Shown here: in pieces, positions 47,552-58,280 of the stretch
Layout of the letters: every line of letters begins with the position of its first letter
How positions within the stretch are numbered: position 1 is the first letter of the stretch
Position numbers and translations under genes: made by a program
Source: Verticillium longisporum
Lineage: Eukaryota > Ascomycota > Sordariomycetes > Glomerellales > Plectosphaerellaceae
NCBI GenBank assembly: GCA_019188255.1
Contig: JAETXT010000003.1
Coordinates: 3,968,001 to 4,032,000 of the forward strand
DNA: 64,000 nucleotides
Direction: 5' to 3'
The notes under the pieces: generated by a model
What the model was told of the DNA's origin: nothing
Seen by the model: only the letters and a program-made list of their open reading frames with translations
The model's database searches: none

Positions 47552-48729
47552 TGTAATTTCGACGATGGACAGAGAGGTAGAAAGGAATTGATTCGAAGTT
47601 CTGGCAATGCGTAGAGCGATCGGGACGTGGGTATCGTGGATGGGTGAAGGAGAAGGCGCTTGGGGGTCGGAGGGAAGTGCGAGGTGTCCTAGCAATGGAT
47701 AGATGTCTCTAAGGGTCCCCCCAGAAAATGGGGAACTCGACGGAACCAGCTGGTGCTTCGTGGTGAAGCCACATTGCCAAAAACTAGGGGCGGAAGAATG
47801 CGGCTGTGCTCCGTGGGCGCCACAGATCTGGCCCAATTGACAGAGCATCAGCCACAGGACACCCCTTGGTGGAGACTTTCAGGAGGCGGGCCCATGCACC
47901 TTCAAGCCGCCCCATGTTCGACGCCTGGCCCAAACGCGACCTAAGCTCTACCCGTCTGAAGGAGCTTCCAAGTTGCCTCAGGAATACCAGTCCGGCTTAA
48001 CGCAATCATCCCACTGAATCACCAGCCTTGACTCCAAGAACCGCGATCGCCTGGGGTCACCACGACGCCTTATCCACATATCTCTCGTTCAGAACTGTCG
48101 TATCGAAACATCTCACCGACGGCGTTACGGCCAGACAATAAGCCCACTCGGCCAAACCGATCTTTCCTACCGAGCTGGTCGTAAGGCAGCAACAGCGAAG
48201 GAACTTGAGATCCAGCAGGGTGTCATCGCGTGCGGGTGCGCAATAGGGCAACAGCTGCAAAGACTGTCAAGGGCTTGGGAACTTCGGCAACCTGTTTCGT
48301 TTCGTCGGCTGTTGGTTTGCCATCGGACCCTTTTTGCCTGCCTGTACTCTTTTACCTACACCCGTCGGGCTCTCGCTGCCAAGAGAACCCCCGTCGCCGT
48401 CACAAGAGATCGAAGTACAGAGCTTCCTCTTCGACTTTTTAAAACTCTCTACGGACGGGCTTTGGATCAACCAACCCTCCTTCCACCTTGTCCTGTCTGC
48501 AGAAAGAGGAGTGTACGTATGATTGGTCTTTCTGTCTCCTTATTTTCTCTCTTCACGCAGCCGGGATGGTGGCCGGTGGTGGTATTTGTTTCATATCATG
48601 TCGTTTCGCAGTGTTTCTCCCCATGGCTGATCATAGATGCATAAAAGGCAACGACGGCTCCTGTACCTCAGAACCTAATAACAACCCTGATTGTTCGCTT
48701 TCATAGAGACACAGTCGCACAACATCGCA
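47552..48729. other. Divergent intergenic region
   Basis: Probably contains the promoters of SSS1 and the RRM gene. Pyrimidine-rich stretches at 48,300-48,560 suit a long 5' UTR of the RRM gene. No supported coding sequence. Confidence 0.45.
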
Positions 48730-50113
48730 ATGGCCGACGACGAATTCGAAATCGACATTTACGGCGATGCACCCCAGGAGAATCAGGAGGGACATCATGA
48801 GTACGAGGGAGGCCAGCAGCAACAACAACAAGAGCATGACCACCGTGAAGATCACGATGACAGTGGACAGCATGAGCACAAGGAGGAATCCGAACAGTAC
48901 AACGATCAGTCGTCGTCTGCCCCGCAACAAGGCACCAAGCGTAAGGGGGACGACAGAGCGGTAGACCCTGGTGCTACCAACGCCATCACCATCTCGGATC
49001 TGAACTGGTGGAACACGGACGACGAGATTCGCGGCTGGTCACGCCGGGCGCACTGCGAAGACGAGCTCAAGGACATAACGTTTAGTGAACACAAAGTCAA
49101 TGGCAAGAGCAAGGGGTAAGTTTTTCGCTGGGGATTTTGTAGACGCCGCAGTGGCTGATCGTGCTACAGGCAAGTCTATATCGAGTTTGCTTCCCAACAA
49201 GCTGCGACCGCCACGAAGCACCTCGTCGACAAACTCGAGGGCAATACACCCGGCCAAAAGCGCTACAATGTCGCCTACTCGAACCCGAACGTAAACCCCT
49301 TCCGCACGCTACCCAAAGACACATCCAACAGGCAACCTAAGGAAGGCCAAGGGTCTCGGGCTACAGGCACCTTTAACAACGACAACAGTGCCAACATGGG
49401 TGGCAACTTCCGAGGCAATTACAGGGGACGTGGCGGCGGTGGTGGTTTTGTGCCCCGTGGCGGCATGAACCAGAACAACTACAATCGCAACTTTCCCGGC
49501 GGTATGGGTGGATATAACCAGAACAACAACATGGGCGGCTTCAACAATGGCGGCATGGGCGGCGTCGGCTTCAACAACAACATGGGCGGCTTCAACCGGG
49601 GCGGCTTCGGCGGCGGCATGCGTGGTGGGCCCGGTGGTATGCGAGGTGGCCGTGGTGGCATGAATCAGATGGGAGGTATGTCCATGGGCCCAATGGGCGG
49701 AATGCCAATGGGCGGAATGGGCAACCCCATGGGCATGATGGGTGGAGGCATGCAGGGTAAGACTCCCGATCTGTGCACTATCTCTTTGTCCCTACTGCAT
49801 CGTACATCCCACTCTGGCAAACCAACGTCTGTGTCGTTTGACTTGACTTATTGCCAGTGGCAGCCGGGTCAAGACAAGACTGATGATGAAAGTACTTCGG
49901 GCCTGCTACAGATGTTCATTTGTTGCTTGTATACTTGTCATGCACTATTCTCACCACACAATCTGGGTTGCTTCTTACTGATCTCTCTGCCCTTTAGGTT
50001 TCCAAGGAATGCCGCAGCAATTCAACCCCGGCTTTTTCGGTGGCGGAGGTGGCGGTCAGGGAGGTGGCGACTGGGGAAATCCCCATGGTGCCAAGAGACC
50101 TCGTCCAGAATAA
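48730..50113 (+). CDS. RRM and Gly-rich RNA-binding protein (CPSF6/CFIm68-like)
   Basis: Exons 48730-49115, 49170-49756 and 49998-50113 give 362 residues. The N-terminus has DEFEIDIYGD, as in CPSF6-type factors, followed by a Gln/His/Glu-rich region. An RRM follows: AITISDLNWWNTDDEIRG is RNP2-like and QVYIEFASQQAATATKHL is RNP1-like. The C-terminal half is low-complexity Gly/Asn/Met with RGG and GGM repeats, ending GAKRPRPE, a likely nuclear signal. This points to cleavage factor I or a related role in mRNA 3' end processing. The 241-bp last intron is long for this window and reads open in part. The frame is intact. Confidence 0.82.
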
Positions 50114-50463
50114 AGGGGTTTCTCTGTCGAGGTGACCGGTCAAACCTCGACTGGCGATTAGAGGTCGCAATTCTCGATAGAGACGAGCCTGCGATCTGTA
50201 CTATCATCACCGCCATGCTCTCGAGGAGCTTGGAGGTCTGCAATCTTGGGGACTTGGGTTGGCGTTGCTTTCATCTTGGGTTCTGCTTTAATGGTTCAAA
50301 TTACTTACTGCACCGCGACACGATGGTGAACCTCGACTTTCTTACTCGACATAGAAGACAAGAGCGGCAGTCGGTGCTTCTTAAGGACGACAATATTGAT
50401 TTCGGATTTACAAAAGCAGTCTTGAGTGAGGAATTTAATCTGTGTTCAATATGATGCCGACAT
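50114..50463. other. Intergenic between convergent genes
   Basis: 3' UTR space of the RRM and SET genes. Nothing else is recognised. Confidence 0.4.
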
Positions 50464-51603
50464 TTATTGCGCTAATCTTTTTATCGCAGCCCCGACGATA
50501 GTCTGTATTTGGCGCCATCGCTGCACGATTATCTCCCTCTGAACCGCTTCGCCGACTCCTTCCAAGGACTCGACCTCCTTGATCGTAGCTTCAATTTGCT
50601 CATCATACTCCTCGAGCATCGCCTTCAGCTCGGTGTCCACCTTCCACTGGGCGCCCTCCCCCTCATCCCGCCCTTCAGCAAACGATCGCCACACCCACTC
50701 GGGCACGACGAGGCTCCGGACGGCGACCTGCGTCCTGAAGCAGACCATATCAGAGTCGAGCACGTAGCGACCCCAGAAGCCGGCATCCTCGAGGTCCCGC
50801 TTACGTGTCGCGGGCTTCCGAAGACGCGGCAGCAGCACGTCGTCGAGCGAGACCTCGTCCCACTCGTTGGAGGTGCCCTCGAGGATGAAGCCGTACTCGA
50901 CGAGGAGGAAATCGTTGCTGTGGCGGCCGTAGCAGATGGGTATCTCGGCGCCGCGCGGATACGACCTGTTGGCGGTGACTGTGTAGGAGAGGTCGCAGTA
51001 GGCGACGGCGCAGCCGCGAGCGGCGTGGTTGAAGAGGTCGGCGACGGGCTGCAGTGAGAGGTGGTCCTCCTTGGGCAGTTTGGCCGTGAGGGGCGACGTG
51101 TGGTAAAAGGTACGCGAGTTGACAAGGAGCCAGGCGTGTCTGTACCGAGACTCGTCGAGGCCCGGGACGGCGGCGACGCAGTTGGCAAAGTCCTTCTCGA
51201 ACTTTGTCTTTTGCTGCTTCAGGAGCTCGCGGGCCGCTGGGGGCAGGTACGGGTGCAGGCGCTCGTCCCAGGTCAGCGGCATGGTGGCAATGTCGGCGCG
51301 GGAGGGGAGGACGGCCCGCCAGGGGGCAGGGCAGGAGGAGGCATCCGTGGCGAGGTCGAGGGCGAGCAAGGCGTGAACGGTCGTGTCCGGAGGAGATGGA
51401 AGCTTCTTGCGGAGGCTCGGCGGGAGATCGTCCAGAGTTTTGATCGCTGACGTGGGGACCTCAAGAACGACATCCCCTTCTTTGATGGCACGGGTTGAGA
51501 TGAGACCTATACCCCGGCCGGGAAAGGCGTTGGGCTTAATGCCGTTGAGGACGACATTTTGAGTTTTGGACCAGTCCAGCAGGTCGTGTATGATATCAGA
51601 CAT
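50464..51603 (-). CDS. SET-domain lysine methyltransferase (SETD3/RLSMT-like)
   Basis: Single exon of 379 residues. It opens with a short helix, then the SET domain begins at GRGIGLISTRAIKEGDVVLEVP. A long insertion typical of the Rubisco-LSMT/SETD3/RKM class follows. The catalytic end has ADLFNHAARGCAVAYCD (the NH cofactor contact), EIPICYGRHSNDFLLVEYGF and a C-terminal substrate-binding helical region. Members methylate non-histone substrates such as ribosomal proteins, elongation factors or actin. The substrate here is unknown. The frame is intact. Confidence 0.88.
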   Translation of the reverse strand: MSDIIHDLLDWSKTQNVVLNGIKPNAFPGRGIGLISTRAIKEGDVVLEVPTSAIKTLDDLPPSLRKKLPSPPDTTVHALLALDLATDASSCPAPWRAVLPSRADIATMPLTWDERLHPYLPPAARELLKQQKTKFEKDFANCVAAVPGLDESRYRHAWLLVNSRTFYHTSPLTAKLPKEDHLSLQPVADLFNHAARGCAVAYCDLSYTVTANRSYPRGAEIPICYGRHSNDFLLVEYGFILEGTSNEWDEVSLDDVLLPRLRKPATRKRDLEDAGFWGRYVLDSDMVCFRTQVAVRSLVVPEWVWRSFAEGRDEGEGAQWKVDTELKAMLEEYDEQIEATIKEVESLEGVGEAVQREIIVQRWRQIQTIVGAAIKRLAQ

Positions 51604-51963
51604 GTTCTATGCTGTGACGCTTTTGAACACGGTCTGTTGGATTTCAAAGTTCTCGTGAGCTGTGATTTCTGAGAGTAGTATAAGCTTGTCGACGACTTCA
51701 GTCAGGACCGGGATCAGAACGAACCCATGCGAGTAGATTAGTTTTGTAAGGAAAATCCAGGCTTCCAAAGGAGCCTGAGATGAAACCTGTAGAATATTTC
51801 AAGAGAAAGGATCGATCAAAATGTGGCACGCTGGCAGTGGTGAGTCGCAGAGATGATACCATCCGTTTGGCCTAAGACTCATCACTCGGTAGGTAGCCAA
51901 ATGCGATTCCGACAATCTGGATCACCGGAAACAAACCAGACAAGTGGGGTTTATGTCAAGCAT
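51604..51963. other. Intergenic, upstream of SET gene
   Basis: Promoter side of the SET gene, up to the left end of the Tc1-like element. No other feature is seen. Confidence 0.4.
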
Positions 51964-52007
51964 CCAAGCGGGTGACAAAAAACTTGAGACGCTAAAATCC
52001 CTCACAC
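51964..52007. repeat. Left terminal inverted repeat
   Basis: Pairs with 53136-53180 over about 44 bases, with a few mismatches and two one-base gaps. Confidence 0.85.
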
Positions 52008-52020
52008 TAAAATAAGCTAT

Positions 52021-53109
52021 CTACCACCCAGTTATCCGACCTTCCATTTCCACCACATCCTTCATCCGTTGAGGCATTGAATCAACCCAGCTATTAACAC
52101 GCTCTGGATTAGCTTGAAGTTCCTGCCAGGCCTCTATAGCTAGTGCCTTGAGATCTTCTACGTCCCAGACTGTTTGCTGTTGGATATGCTGCTTAGGTAT
52201 CCTCCAGGCGTTCTCTATAGGGGAGAGATCTGGAGACCCTGGGGTGTTGAAGTAATAGCGTAGCCCATGGGCTTCCTTCCAGGCCCGACATCTCCCATGG
52301 CTATAGCCAGAGTCTCCATCTTCCTCTAGGATGAAGGAGTGACCTGCCTCTAGCCAGGGCTTTACCTGGCCTTCTAGTATTCGGTCACGATAGACCTGCT
52401 GGCATATTCTGTCGTTGGTACTGCCTGGGACCTCGTAGAAGACGAGATCTGAAATGAAATCGTACCCAATTGCTGCCCAGGCATGGAGTCTCTTCTTATG
52501 CTTCTCCTGGGGCTCTATACGCTCTTGGGTACAGTCAGGGCAGTACCGCTCGCCTGGCTTATGGATAATCCGCGCCTTGCCCTCGGGCCCAAGACTAAAA
52601 TAGACCTCATCGCTAAACCGGATATCTCTCCAGCTCTCCGGAGTAGGGCGTAGTTCCAGGGCCTTCTCTGCAGCTTGGAGACGTCGTTGGGCAACTGCTG
52701 GAGATACCCATTGCTTAGGGCAGGCAATACACTTCCTATACCCAAGGGGTCCGAGAGCTCTCTGGATAGTTCGCTTAGAACAAGGAGTCTGGACGCCAGC
52801 CTCGAGAGCAATAGATTGCCAAGAGAGAGTACGGGCTTCATATCCAGCTTTCCAGATAAGCTGCTCTATAAGATTAAGCTCCTTGGGCGTAAGGGCGCGA
52901 GGGCGGCCACGAGTCTCTTCCCGTTGGGGGTCGTTATGGAGGCGGCGTTCATTGCGTTCTCTTGGAATCCGATATCCAGAAGAAGTAGAGACCCCATTAA
53001 GAGCAAAAAGACGGCTTTTCATATAGGGTATATTATATTTTTCCATATAATCAATAGCCCCTAGAATCCTGGATTTCGTGGGGGTGTCGGGGTGTGGTTG
53101 TTTAGTCAT
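52021..53109 (-). CDS. Tc1/mariner-type transposase, DD34E
   Basis: Uninterrupted frame of 362 residues starting at the ATG at 53109. The N-terminal half holds helix-turn-helix-like segments and a basic linker (RGRPRALTPKEL). The catalytic triad reads as Asp in FSDEVYFS, Asp in ILEEDGDSGYSHG, and Glu in SPDLSPIENAW, with 34 residues between the last two, so DD34E. No stop or frameshift is seen, so the enzyme may be active. It sits between a SET gene and a decayed gene pair. Confidence 0.9.
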   Translation of the reverse strand: MTKQPHPDTPTKSRILGAIDYMEKYNIPYMKSRLFALNGVSTSSGYRIPRERNERRLHNDPQREETRGRPRALTPKELNLIEQLIWKAGYEARTLSWQSIALEAGVQTPCSKRTIQRALGPLGYRKCIACPKQWVSPAVAQRRLQAAEKALELRPTPESWRDIRFSDEVYFSLGPEGKARIIHKPGERYCPDCTQERIEPQEKHKKRLHAWAAIGYDFISDLVFYEVPGSTNDRICQQVYRDRILEGQVKPWLEAGHSFILEEDGDSGYSHGRCRAWKEAHGLRYYFNTPGSPDLSPIENAWRIPKQHIQQQTVWDVEDLKALAIEAWQELQANPERVNSWVDSMPQRMKDVVEMEGRITGW

Positions 53110-53135
53110 TTTGGGAGCAGTTATGGTGGTGTTGG

Positions 53136-53180
53136 TAGGTGAGAGATTTTGAGCGTCCCAAGCTTTTTGTCACTGCTTGG
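53136..53180. repeat. Right terminal inverted repeat
   Basis: Reverse complement of the left repeat, ending GTCACTGCTTGG at 53180. Confidence 0.85.
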
Positions 53181-53427
53181 CATCCTACAAGAGGTCGCAG
53201 AACCTCGGTGAATGCTGGGGTGACTAAGCAAGAATCTTCGGGCCAATGACCTTCATGACCACGCGTCAGGATTTGAACGTTTCAAACTTGGCATGTCGGA
53301 AGTATATGAAATGAATAGATCTTTTTGCGACCACTTGGCAACATGACACACTGTGAGCCCGAGTCGACCCTCGACCATATACCAACACCTTTACACATCA
53401 TGTCGTGGAAAGGTCGGGCACTTTCGA

Positions 53428-54840
53428 TTAGTTGACGCACCTCTGGCCGTCACCCTTGTCCAGATCTTGCTGGCCCACGAAACTTTCAATCCTCGGAGAC
53501 CAGTTGACGTTGCGAGTAGTCCTCCATGCGTTCAGCCAGGAACCCTCGAACACCTGATCAATTTCTTCAACATTCAGTCCAGCAATCTCGGGGACCATAA
53601 GAAACACGTAGATGAGGCCCAACAAAACACCAACCCGCAAAGAAAAGAAACGCTCCCCAATTGTCCGTGGATTTGAGAAGACCAGGAACCGAGTGCTTTA
53701 CGGCGTAGATGAACAGTTAATGGAATGTCTGGCCGAGAGCTCTGCCAAAAGATCGGATACGATTGGGCCAGAGCTCGCCGCCGAAGACATACGGAAGGAT
53801 AAAGAGACCTGTTTCCGCCCCCAACTGTTAGGTTCCGTCTCTCGCCTTTGTTGAAATCAATGGCAATCTTACCCACAGCGTATCCGAACGCGTGCACAAA
53901 CAGCGCCGCAACAGCACCCCGCGATGCAGCCATGGATGCCGTGGCCTCTTGGTTGTACTTGATGAAGACGCCGATGTAAAGGTGCGAGACCATCTGCACC
54001 GCTATCCCAATGAACATCGAACGGCGTCGGCCAAGAATATCGATGAAAAAGAAGGAGGCAATCAAGCTGAACCAGAGCTTAGAGAACCCGTATATGCCAC
54101 TGAGGAAGATATCCTCAGAGGTTTTCATTTGTGACCCCTTGCGCAACATTCTAATAATCGAGATGAAGTATGTCGTCACCGAGTTCGCTCCTGAGAGCTG
54201 GGCTAGGGCATACAAAACCAGTACCTGCTGCAGCCGGCGCAGGTTGAAGGATACAATGAATGTCTCCTTAACAACGGACAGGAAGCTGCTGTTGCCCTCC
54301 ACGTCCCCCGCTGAGCTAATGTTAGATGCCTGGATATCTGTAAGCTCTGCTGCCACGCAAGGTGATCCGCGGGGAGGCGACGTAGGCGCTTGAGCACCTC
54401 GATTGCTTCTTCTCTTCTGCCGACAAACATCAGCCATCTCGGTGACTCGCTGATGAAAAAGCTAGAGAGGATGCAGAGGAAGACGAAAACAGAGGTGGCG
54501 ATGAGTCGAATTCGATACTGCAGTTTGCTTGCGGGTATGTTCTCGTAAATGCCCAGAACGCAGAAGCTAGCTGTTGTCAACGCCAGGCCACGGATCTCCT
54601 GAGGTGCTATCTCAACAATGGCCATGGGGCTGATGACACCGAGTGAGCGGATGCCTAAGCCGGAGATTATACGGGCAGCGATGAGGCTATTCATGTTCGG
54701 CGACAAGCAGGCGGTCATCTGCCCGATGATGAAAACGGACGCTGCAGAGACATTACCATATTCGACCGATGCCCCTTTGATAAGAACTTCTATAGCCCTT
54801 CCGATGGCTGTGACAGCGCCTCTGCTGATTTTTCCAAAGT
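53428..54840 (-). pseudogene. Decayed MFS sugar transporter
   Basis: Remains of a sugar porter family transporter. Recognisable pieces are ASVFIIGQMTACLSP, IAARIISGLGIRSLGV, SESPRWLMFVGRREEA, LQQVLVLYALAQLSGANS, DILGRRRSMFIGI, then after a 64-bp intron (53809-53872) YVFGGELWPNRIRSFGRAL, and the C-terminal VPEIAGLNVEEIDQVFEG. Damage includes a missing N-terminus (TM1 and start), a frame change at about 54345-54349, an in-frame TAA at 53717-53719 in place of an expected Trp, and another frame change near 53618. Some shifts could be sequence errors, but the stop and the truncation argue for real decay. It is divergent to a broken transcription factor. Confidence 0.75.
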
Positions 54841-54949
54841 CTTCCGGATGTCTTTTGGCAAGGAGCTCGAGTAGGTATTTGCTCTTTGGTCAATCTTCAT
54901 GTGTACCTCTGACCACTTGTGCCCGCAGGTACCAAGACCTTGCCATTGA

Positions 54950-56152
54950 GGCCCGAAATATATGGTCGTCTTGGAACAAGCGAATTGCCTGCAGTTCGCC
55001 AAGCGAACCGCCCAAGGGCCTAAGTCCAGAAGACAAGCTGCTCCTCAAATGCGGCAACCACTTCGTCGCTGCGGGGCCCGAATTGGCGAAGTTCTACAAA
55101 GAGAGCCTGTAGGCAATGGAAAGCCATATTGTCCAAGAGCACCTTCGCTGACGCTTCCACAATGTCCCAGGAAACTATCCGGCCTTGCTCTCCACCAGTG
55201 CATCGAGCTGGGCTATCACCGCAAAACGAGAACACGTGCTGCAGCTAGTGTTACAGATCGGGCTGCGAAGAATGGCCTTTTGGTGTGCTCAGGGAATAGA
55301 CTGCGCATATGCCATGCGACTTGGGCGTCCTCTGGGTGTTCAACTGGCCGAGGTGGACGCTGAGGTGTGTCCCCCCCCCTTGAGTAGATCGGCAGCGTTT
55401 CGAACGGACCTTGGACTCACTGACTGTAGCTCCCCATTAATATTAACGACGACGTTATCACCGAATCAGGGCTGCAAAGATCGCCTTGGATCACTTCAGC
55501 CCACCTGCCTACGTCCGTGTCCAACGCGATCCATGTCATCAGCCTTCGACAGCTATGGGCCCGCATGCATACCTCCGCCTATACATCAAATCTCCTCAGC
55601 GTAGAGACCAGGCAGGCCTACACCGCACAGCTTCGCGAACATCTGGAGGAGTGGTTTCGCACCGCACCGCCATGCCTGCCACGAACCAGCAGTACATTGT
55701 CCACATTTCGCACGAGAGAGTGGTACAAGGTCAACTACAGCGGCACAATCCTCCACCTTTCTCGCGCACAGCTCGTCGAAGACGGAGCCACGCCGCACGA
55801 GGTGTTCACGGAATGCTTGAGGGCCGCGAGCAGCGTGTGCCAGGTCTACAGGCGTCAGTATATTGGCACGACGAGCACATCCACCTGGGCGACACTCCAC
55901 TGCGCGTTTCTTGCTGGGTTGACATTTCTGCACTGTCTGTGGATGTCGCCGGCTGTCCGTGCAGAGGTGGCATATGTCGAGATTGTCAAGACGTGCCCTG
56001 ACTGCATCATGATCTTGGTGGCAATGGCCGAGGGCTGGAATCGCGCTGCGCCGTATCGGGATATTTCCGAGTCGCTGGCGAGTCGGACAGTGTCTATGGT
56101 GTTTGATGGGAGGCCGTCATTGCGGATGGGGCCGCCGACTACGTATGAATGA
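54950..56152 (+). pseudogene. Decayed fungal-specific Zn2Cys6-type transcription factor
   Basis: Pieces of the middle homology region of fungal regulators are spread over several frames: GPELAKFYKES, then LSGLALHQCIELGYHRK, then IGLRRMAFWCAQGID and MRLGRPLGVQLAEVDAE. A 65-bp intron (55365-55429) leads to LPININDDV and a long open C-terminal frame to 56152. There are in-frame stops at 55110-55112 and 55149-55151, and a frame change near 55225-55265. The DNA-binding Zn cluster is not found; the gene body seems to start inside the protein. With the divergent MFS remnant it was probably a regulator/transporter pair for sugar use. Confidence 0.7.
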
Positions 56153-56572
56153 ATGGCGCCGACAATCGTGAACGAGATGTTTTGGCGGATTGGATGGCGA
56201 ATATCGACAACACAACACAAGCATGTTTGACGGGTTTGACGTATTGCTGTCTGGCTTCATGGACGAGTTTACTCCGTTGTACCATGAAAGCGAGGAGGCG
56301 TTGCCATGATTAAGGTAGCCTTCAGGGAGCATTGTTGGGTTTTGTCCATGTCAGCTCTCCAGCGTGTTGCACGTCCCCCCGTTAGCTGCCTGGACCCACT
56401 GTCGGGATGTTTCCGCACCGATGCTCCGTGATCTCATGGATTGACGAGTAACGGGAAGCTGCAAGCTTTCTTGTCCGTGACATCCATCGCCCTGATCGTA
56501 CGACGGCAACCCACAATCTCCTGGTCGCCTCTGCCCTCATAGCGCTCGCAACCCTCTACTTCAGCAGACAGT
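56153..56572. other. Intergenic, upstream of COQ4
   Basis: No supported gene; probable COQ4 promoter. Confidence 0.4.
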
Positions 56573-57512
56573 ATGAAGTCCGTCTGCAGGGTTCCATCAG
56601 CTACGAATGCGCGCCATGTCGTTCGCGCTGCGACATGCGCATCATGCAGCTCAGCACCGCGACCATTCTCCGTCCTCAACCGGCCCCCGCCGAACTATCC
56701 TGGCCATGTGCCTCTGACGACCATCGAGCGTGCCAGTCTCGCCATTGGCTCCGGCCTCATGTCCTTGGTTGATCCGCGACGCGGAGGTCAGGCTCTCTGC
56801 ACCCCGTTCTTTTCTGCAAGGCACTCTGACAATGTCGTGGCCTAGATCTCATCGCTACAGTTGGCGAAACGACGGCGACGCCTTACTTCCTCCCCGCCTC
56901 CGCGACGCTATGCTGGCTGACCCGACGGGTCGCCGCATCCTTCGTGACCGCCCACGCCTGACATCGACCTCCCTCAACCTCGACCGTCTCCGTAGTCTTC
57001 CCGATAACACCGTCGGCCGCGCCTACGTCGACTGGCTTGACCGCGAGGGCGTGTCCCCCGACACGCGCGCCGCCGTGCGCTACATTGACGACGAAGAGTG
57101 CGCCTACGTCATGCAGCGCTACCGCGAATGCCACGACTTTTACCACGCTCTGACCGGCCTCCCCGTTTATCGTGAGGGTGAAGTGGCGCTCAAGGCTTTT
57201 GAATTCATGAACACCATGATCCCCATGACGGGGCTGGCTGTTGCGAGCTACTTCACCATGAAGAAGAGCGAACGGGCACGGTTCCGGAGCATCTACGGCC
57301 CTTGGGCCCTGCGAAACGGGAGCAGGTCAAAGGAGGTGATCAACGTGTACTGGGAAGAGAGGCTGGAGAGTAGCGTCGACGAGCTGAGGGCAGAGCTCGG
57401 CATCGAGACGCCGCCGGATCTGAGAGAGATTAGAAGGAGAGAAAGGGATGCCAGGAGGAAGGCGAAGGAAGAATCGGCGAGGCGAAACGAGGCGATGGGC
57501 AGCAGCGCCTAG
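56573..57512 (+). CDS. COQ4: Ubiquinone biosynthesis protein COQ4, one-base frameshift
   Basis: Two exons, 56573-56786 and 56846-57512, about 293 residues after correction. An Arg/Ala/Ser-rich mitochondrial presequence precedes the COQ4 domain: LMSLVDPRR, then [31 protein letters not shown], the zinc motif [17 protein letters not shown] (HDxxH and distal Glu) and [14 protein letters not shown]4 acts on the matrix face of the inner membrane in the CoQ synthome and is needed for ring decarboxylation and hydroxylation. The frame breaks in a CCCC run at 56892-56895, between TPYFLP and RLRDAML; one more C restores it. Both sides are strongly conserved, so sequence error is likely. Confidence 0.9.
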
Positions 57513-57734
57513 GGCAAAGGGGAAGAAAACTTGTACATCATGCGTCCACTTGTATCCATTTTCTTGTATCACAAGGCAGTGCCGACACGGCGGTTCGGGC
57601 ACCTCCACAGACAAACAGGAACAACATTGTTCAAAACAGATGCCACGTCAAAAACAACAACTCCGTTGCGCCAGAACCCCCAATGGTATCTTCGAACTCG
57701 TCATCGATGCTCTCGCGTGGGGGCGAACGCATCC

Positions 57735-58280
57735 CTACAGGTCGAAAAGGTCGTCATCATCATCGTCCCACCCCTTGCGTCGGCTGACCACAATCTTCTC
57801 CTCCTCCTGCTTGTCGGCCACGGCGTTCAGTAGCTCCTTGAGCTGCGCCTCGGTCACCTTGGACTGGAGCTGCCCGGACTGCGCCAGCATGATGAGGCGG
57901 TTCTCGACCTCGGTGGCACGCTGTTCCTTGACGAGACGGATACGACCAAGGCGGTCCGCAGCTTCGGGATGCAGAATCTGACCCAGAATGTGCTGGCGGG
58001 CTTCGTTCTCCTGCTGTCTGTGCGGCGCATGGTTAGCCTGTGTGCTGCAAGAGTAGTCGAGCTGCGAGGAGATGAGGGGTTGTCGTACTGTCGTTGCTCG
58101 GCCTGCTCCTGTTTTCCGAGTCCACCGCCACCGCCGCCACCGCCGCCGCTGCTGCCTCCCTGAGCCTTGAGCTGCTCGAGGCGAGCCTTGCGGATCTTCC
58201 GCTGCGTTAACCTTGATGTTCTCTCCACGCGCTTGCTCCGGTGCCAAGCAGCTTACCTGGTCAAGCTCTGAATCGTCCAT
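57735..58280 (-). CDS. PDCD5-like protein (DNA-binding TFAR19-related family)
   Basis: Three exons, 58280-58257, 58201-58089 and 58017-57735, give 139 residues. It starts MDDSELDQ and IRKARLEQLKAQ. A Gly run (about nine Gly) lies before QENEARQHILGQILHPEAADRLGRIRLVK and VENRLIMLAQSGQL, the conserved three-helix core of PDCD5. The tail is acidic, DDDDDDLFDL. Animal PDCD5 is linked to apoptosis and to TRiC/tubulin folding; the yeast homologue is non-essential. The frame is intact. Confidence 0.9.
   Translation of the reverse strand: MDDSELDQVSCLAPEQARGENIKVNAAEDPQGSPRAAQGSGRQQRRRWRRWRWTRKTGAGRATTVRQPLISSQLDYSCSTQANHAPHRQQENEARQHILGQILHPEAADRLGRIRLVKEQRATEVENRLIMLAQSGQLQSKVTEAQLKELLNAVADKQEEEKIVVSRRKGWDDDDDDLFDL

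Larger units (their letters stand above)
51964..53180 (-). mobile_element. Tc1/mariner-like DNA transposon, complete, 1.2 kb
   Basis: A 1217-bp element with one transposase gene on the minus strand, bounded by imperfect terminal inverted repeats of about 44 bp. The left end reads CCAAGCGGGTGACAAAAAAC and the right end, reverse-complemented, CCAAGCAGTGACAAAAAGCT. The pairing continues through GACGCT and TCTCAC-like blocks. The flanks show a 3-bp direct repeat CAT on both sides (51961-51963 and 53181-53183) rather than the TA expected for this superfamily. GC content and frame are normal, so there is no sign of RIP, which suggests a recent arrival or RIP escape. Confidence 0.85.

Noticed and set aside
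51061..51450. Plus-strand ORF opposite the SET gene
   Set aside because: Shadow of GC-rich SET codons, with Gly/Arg low complexity and no features.
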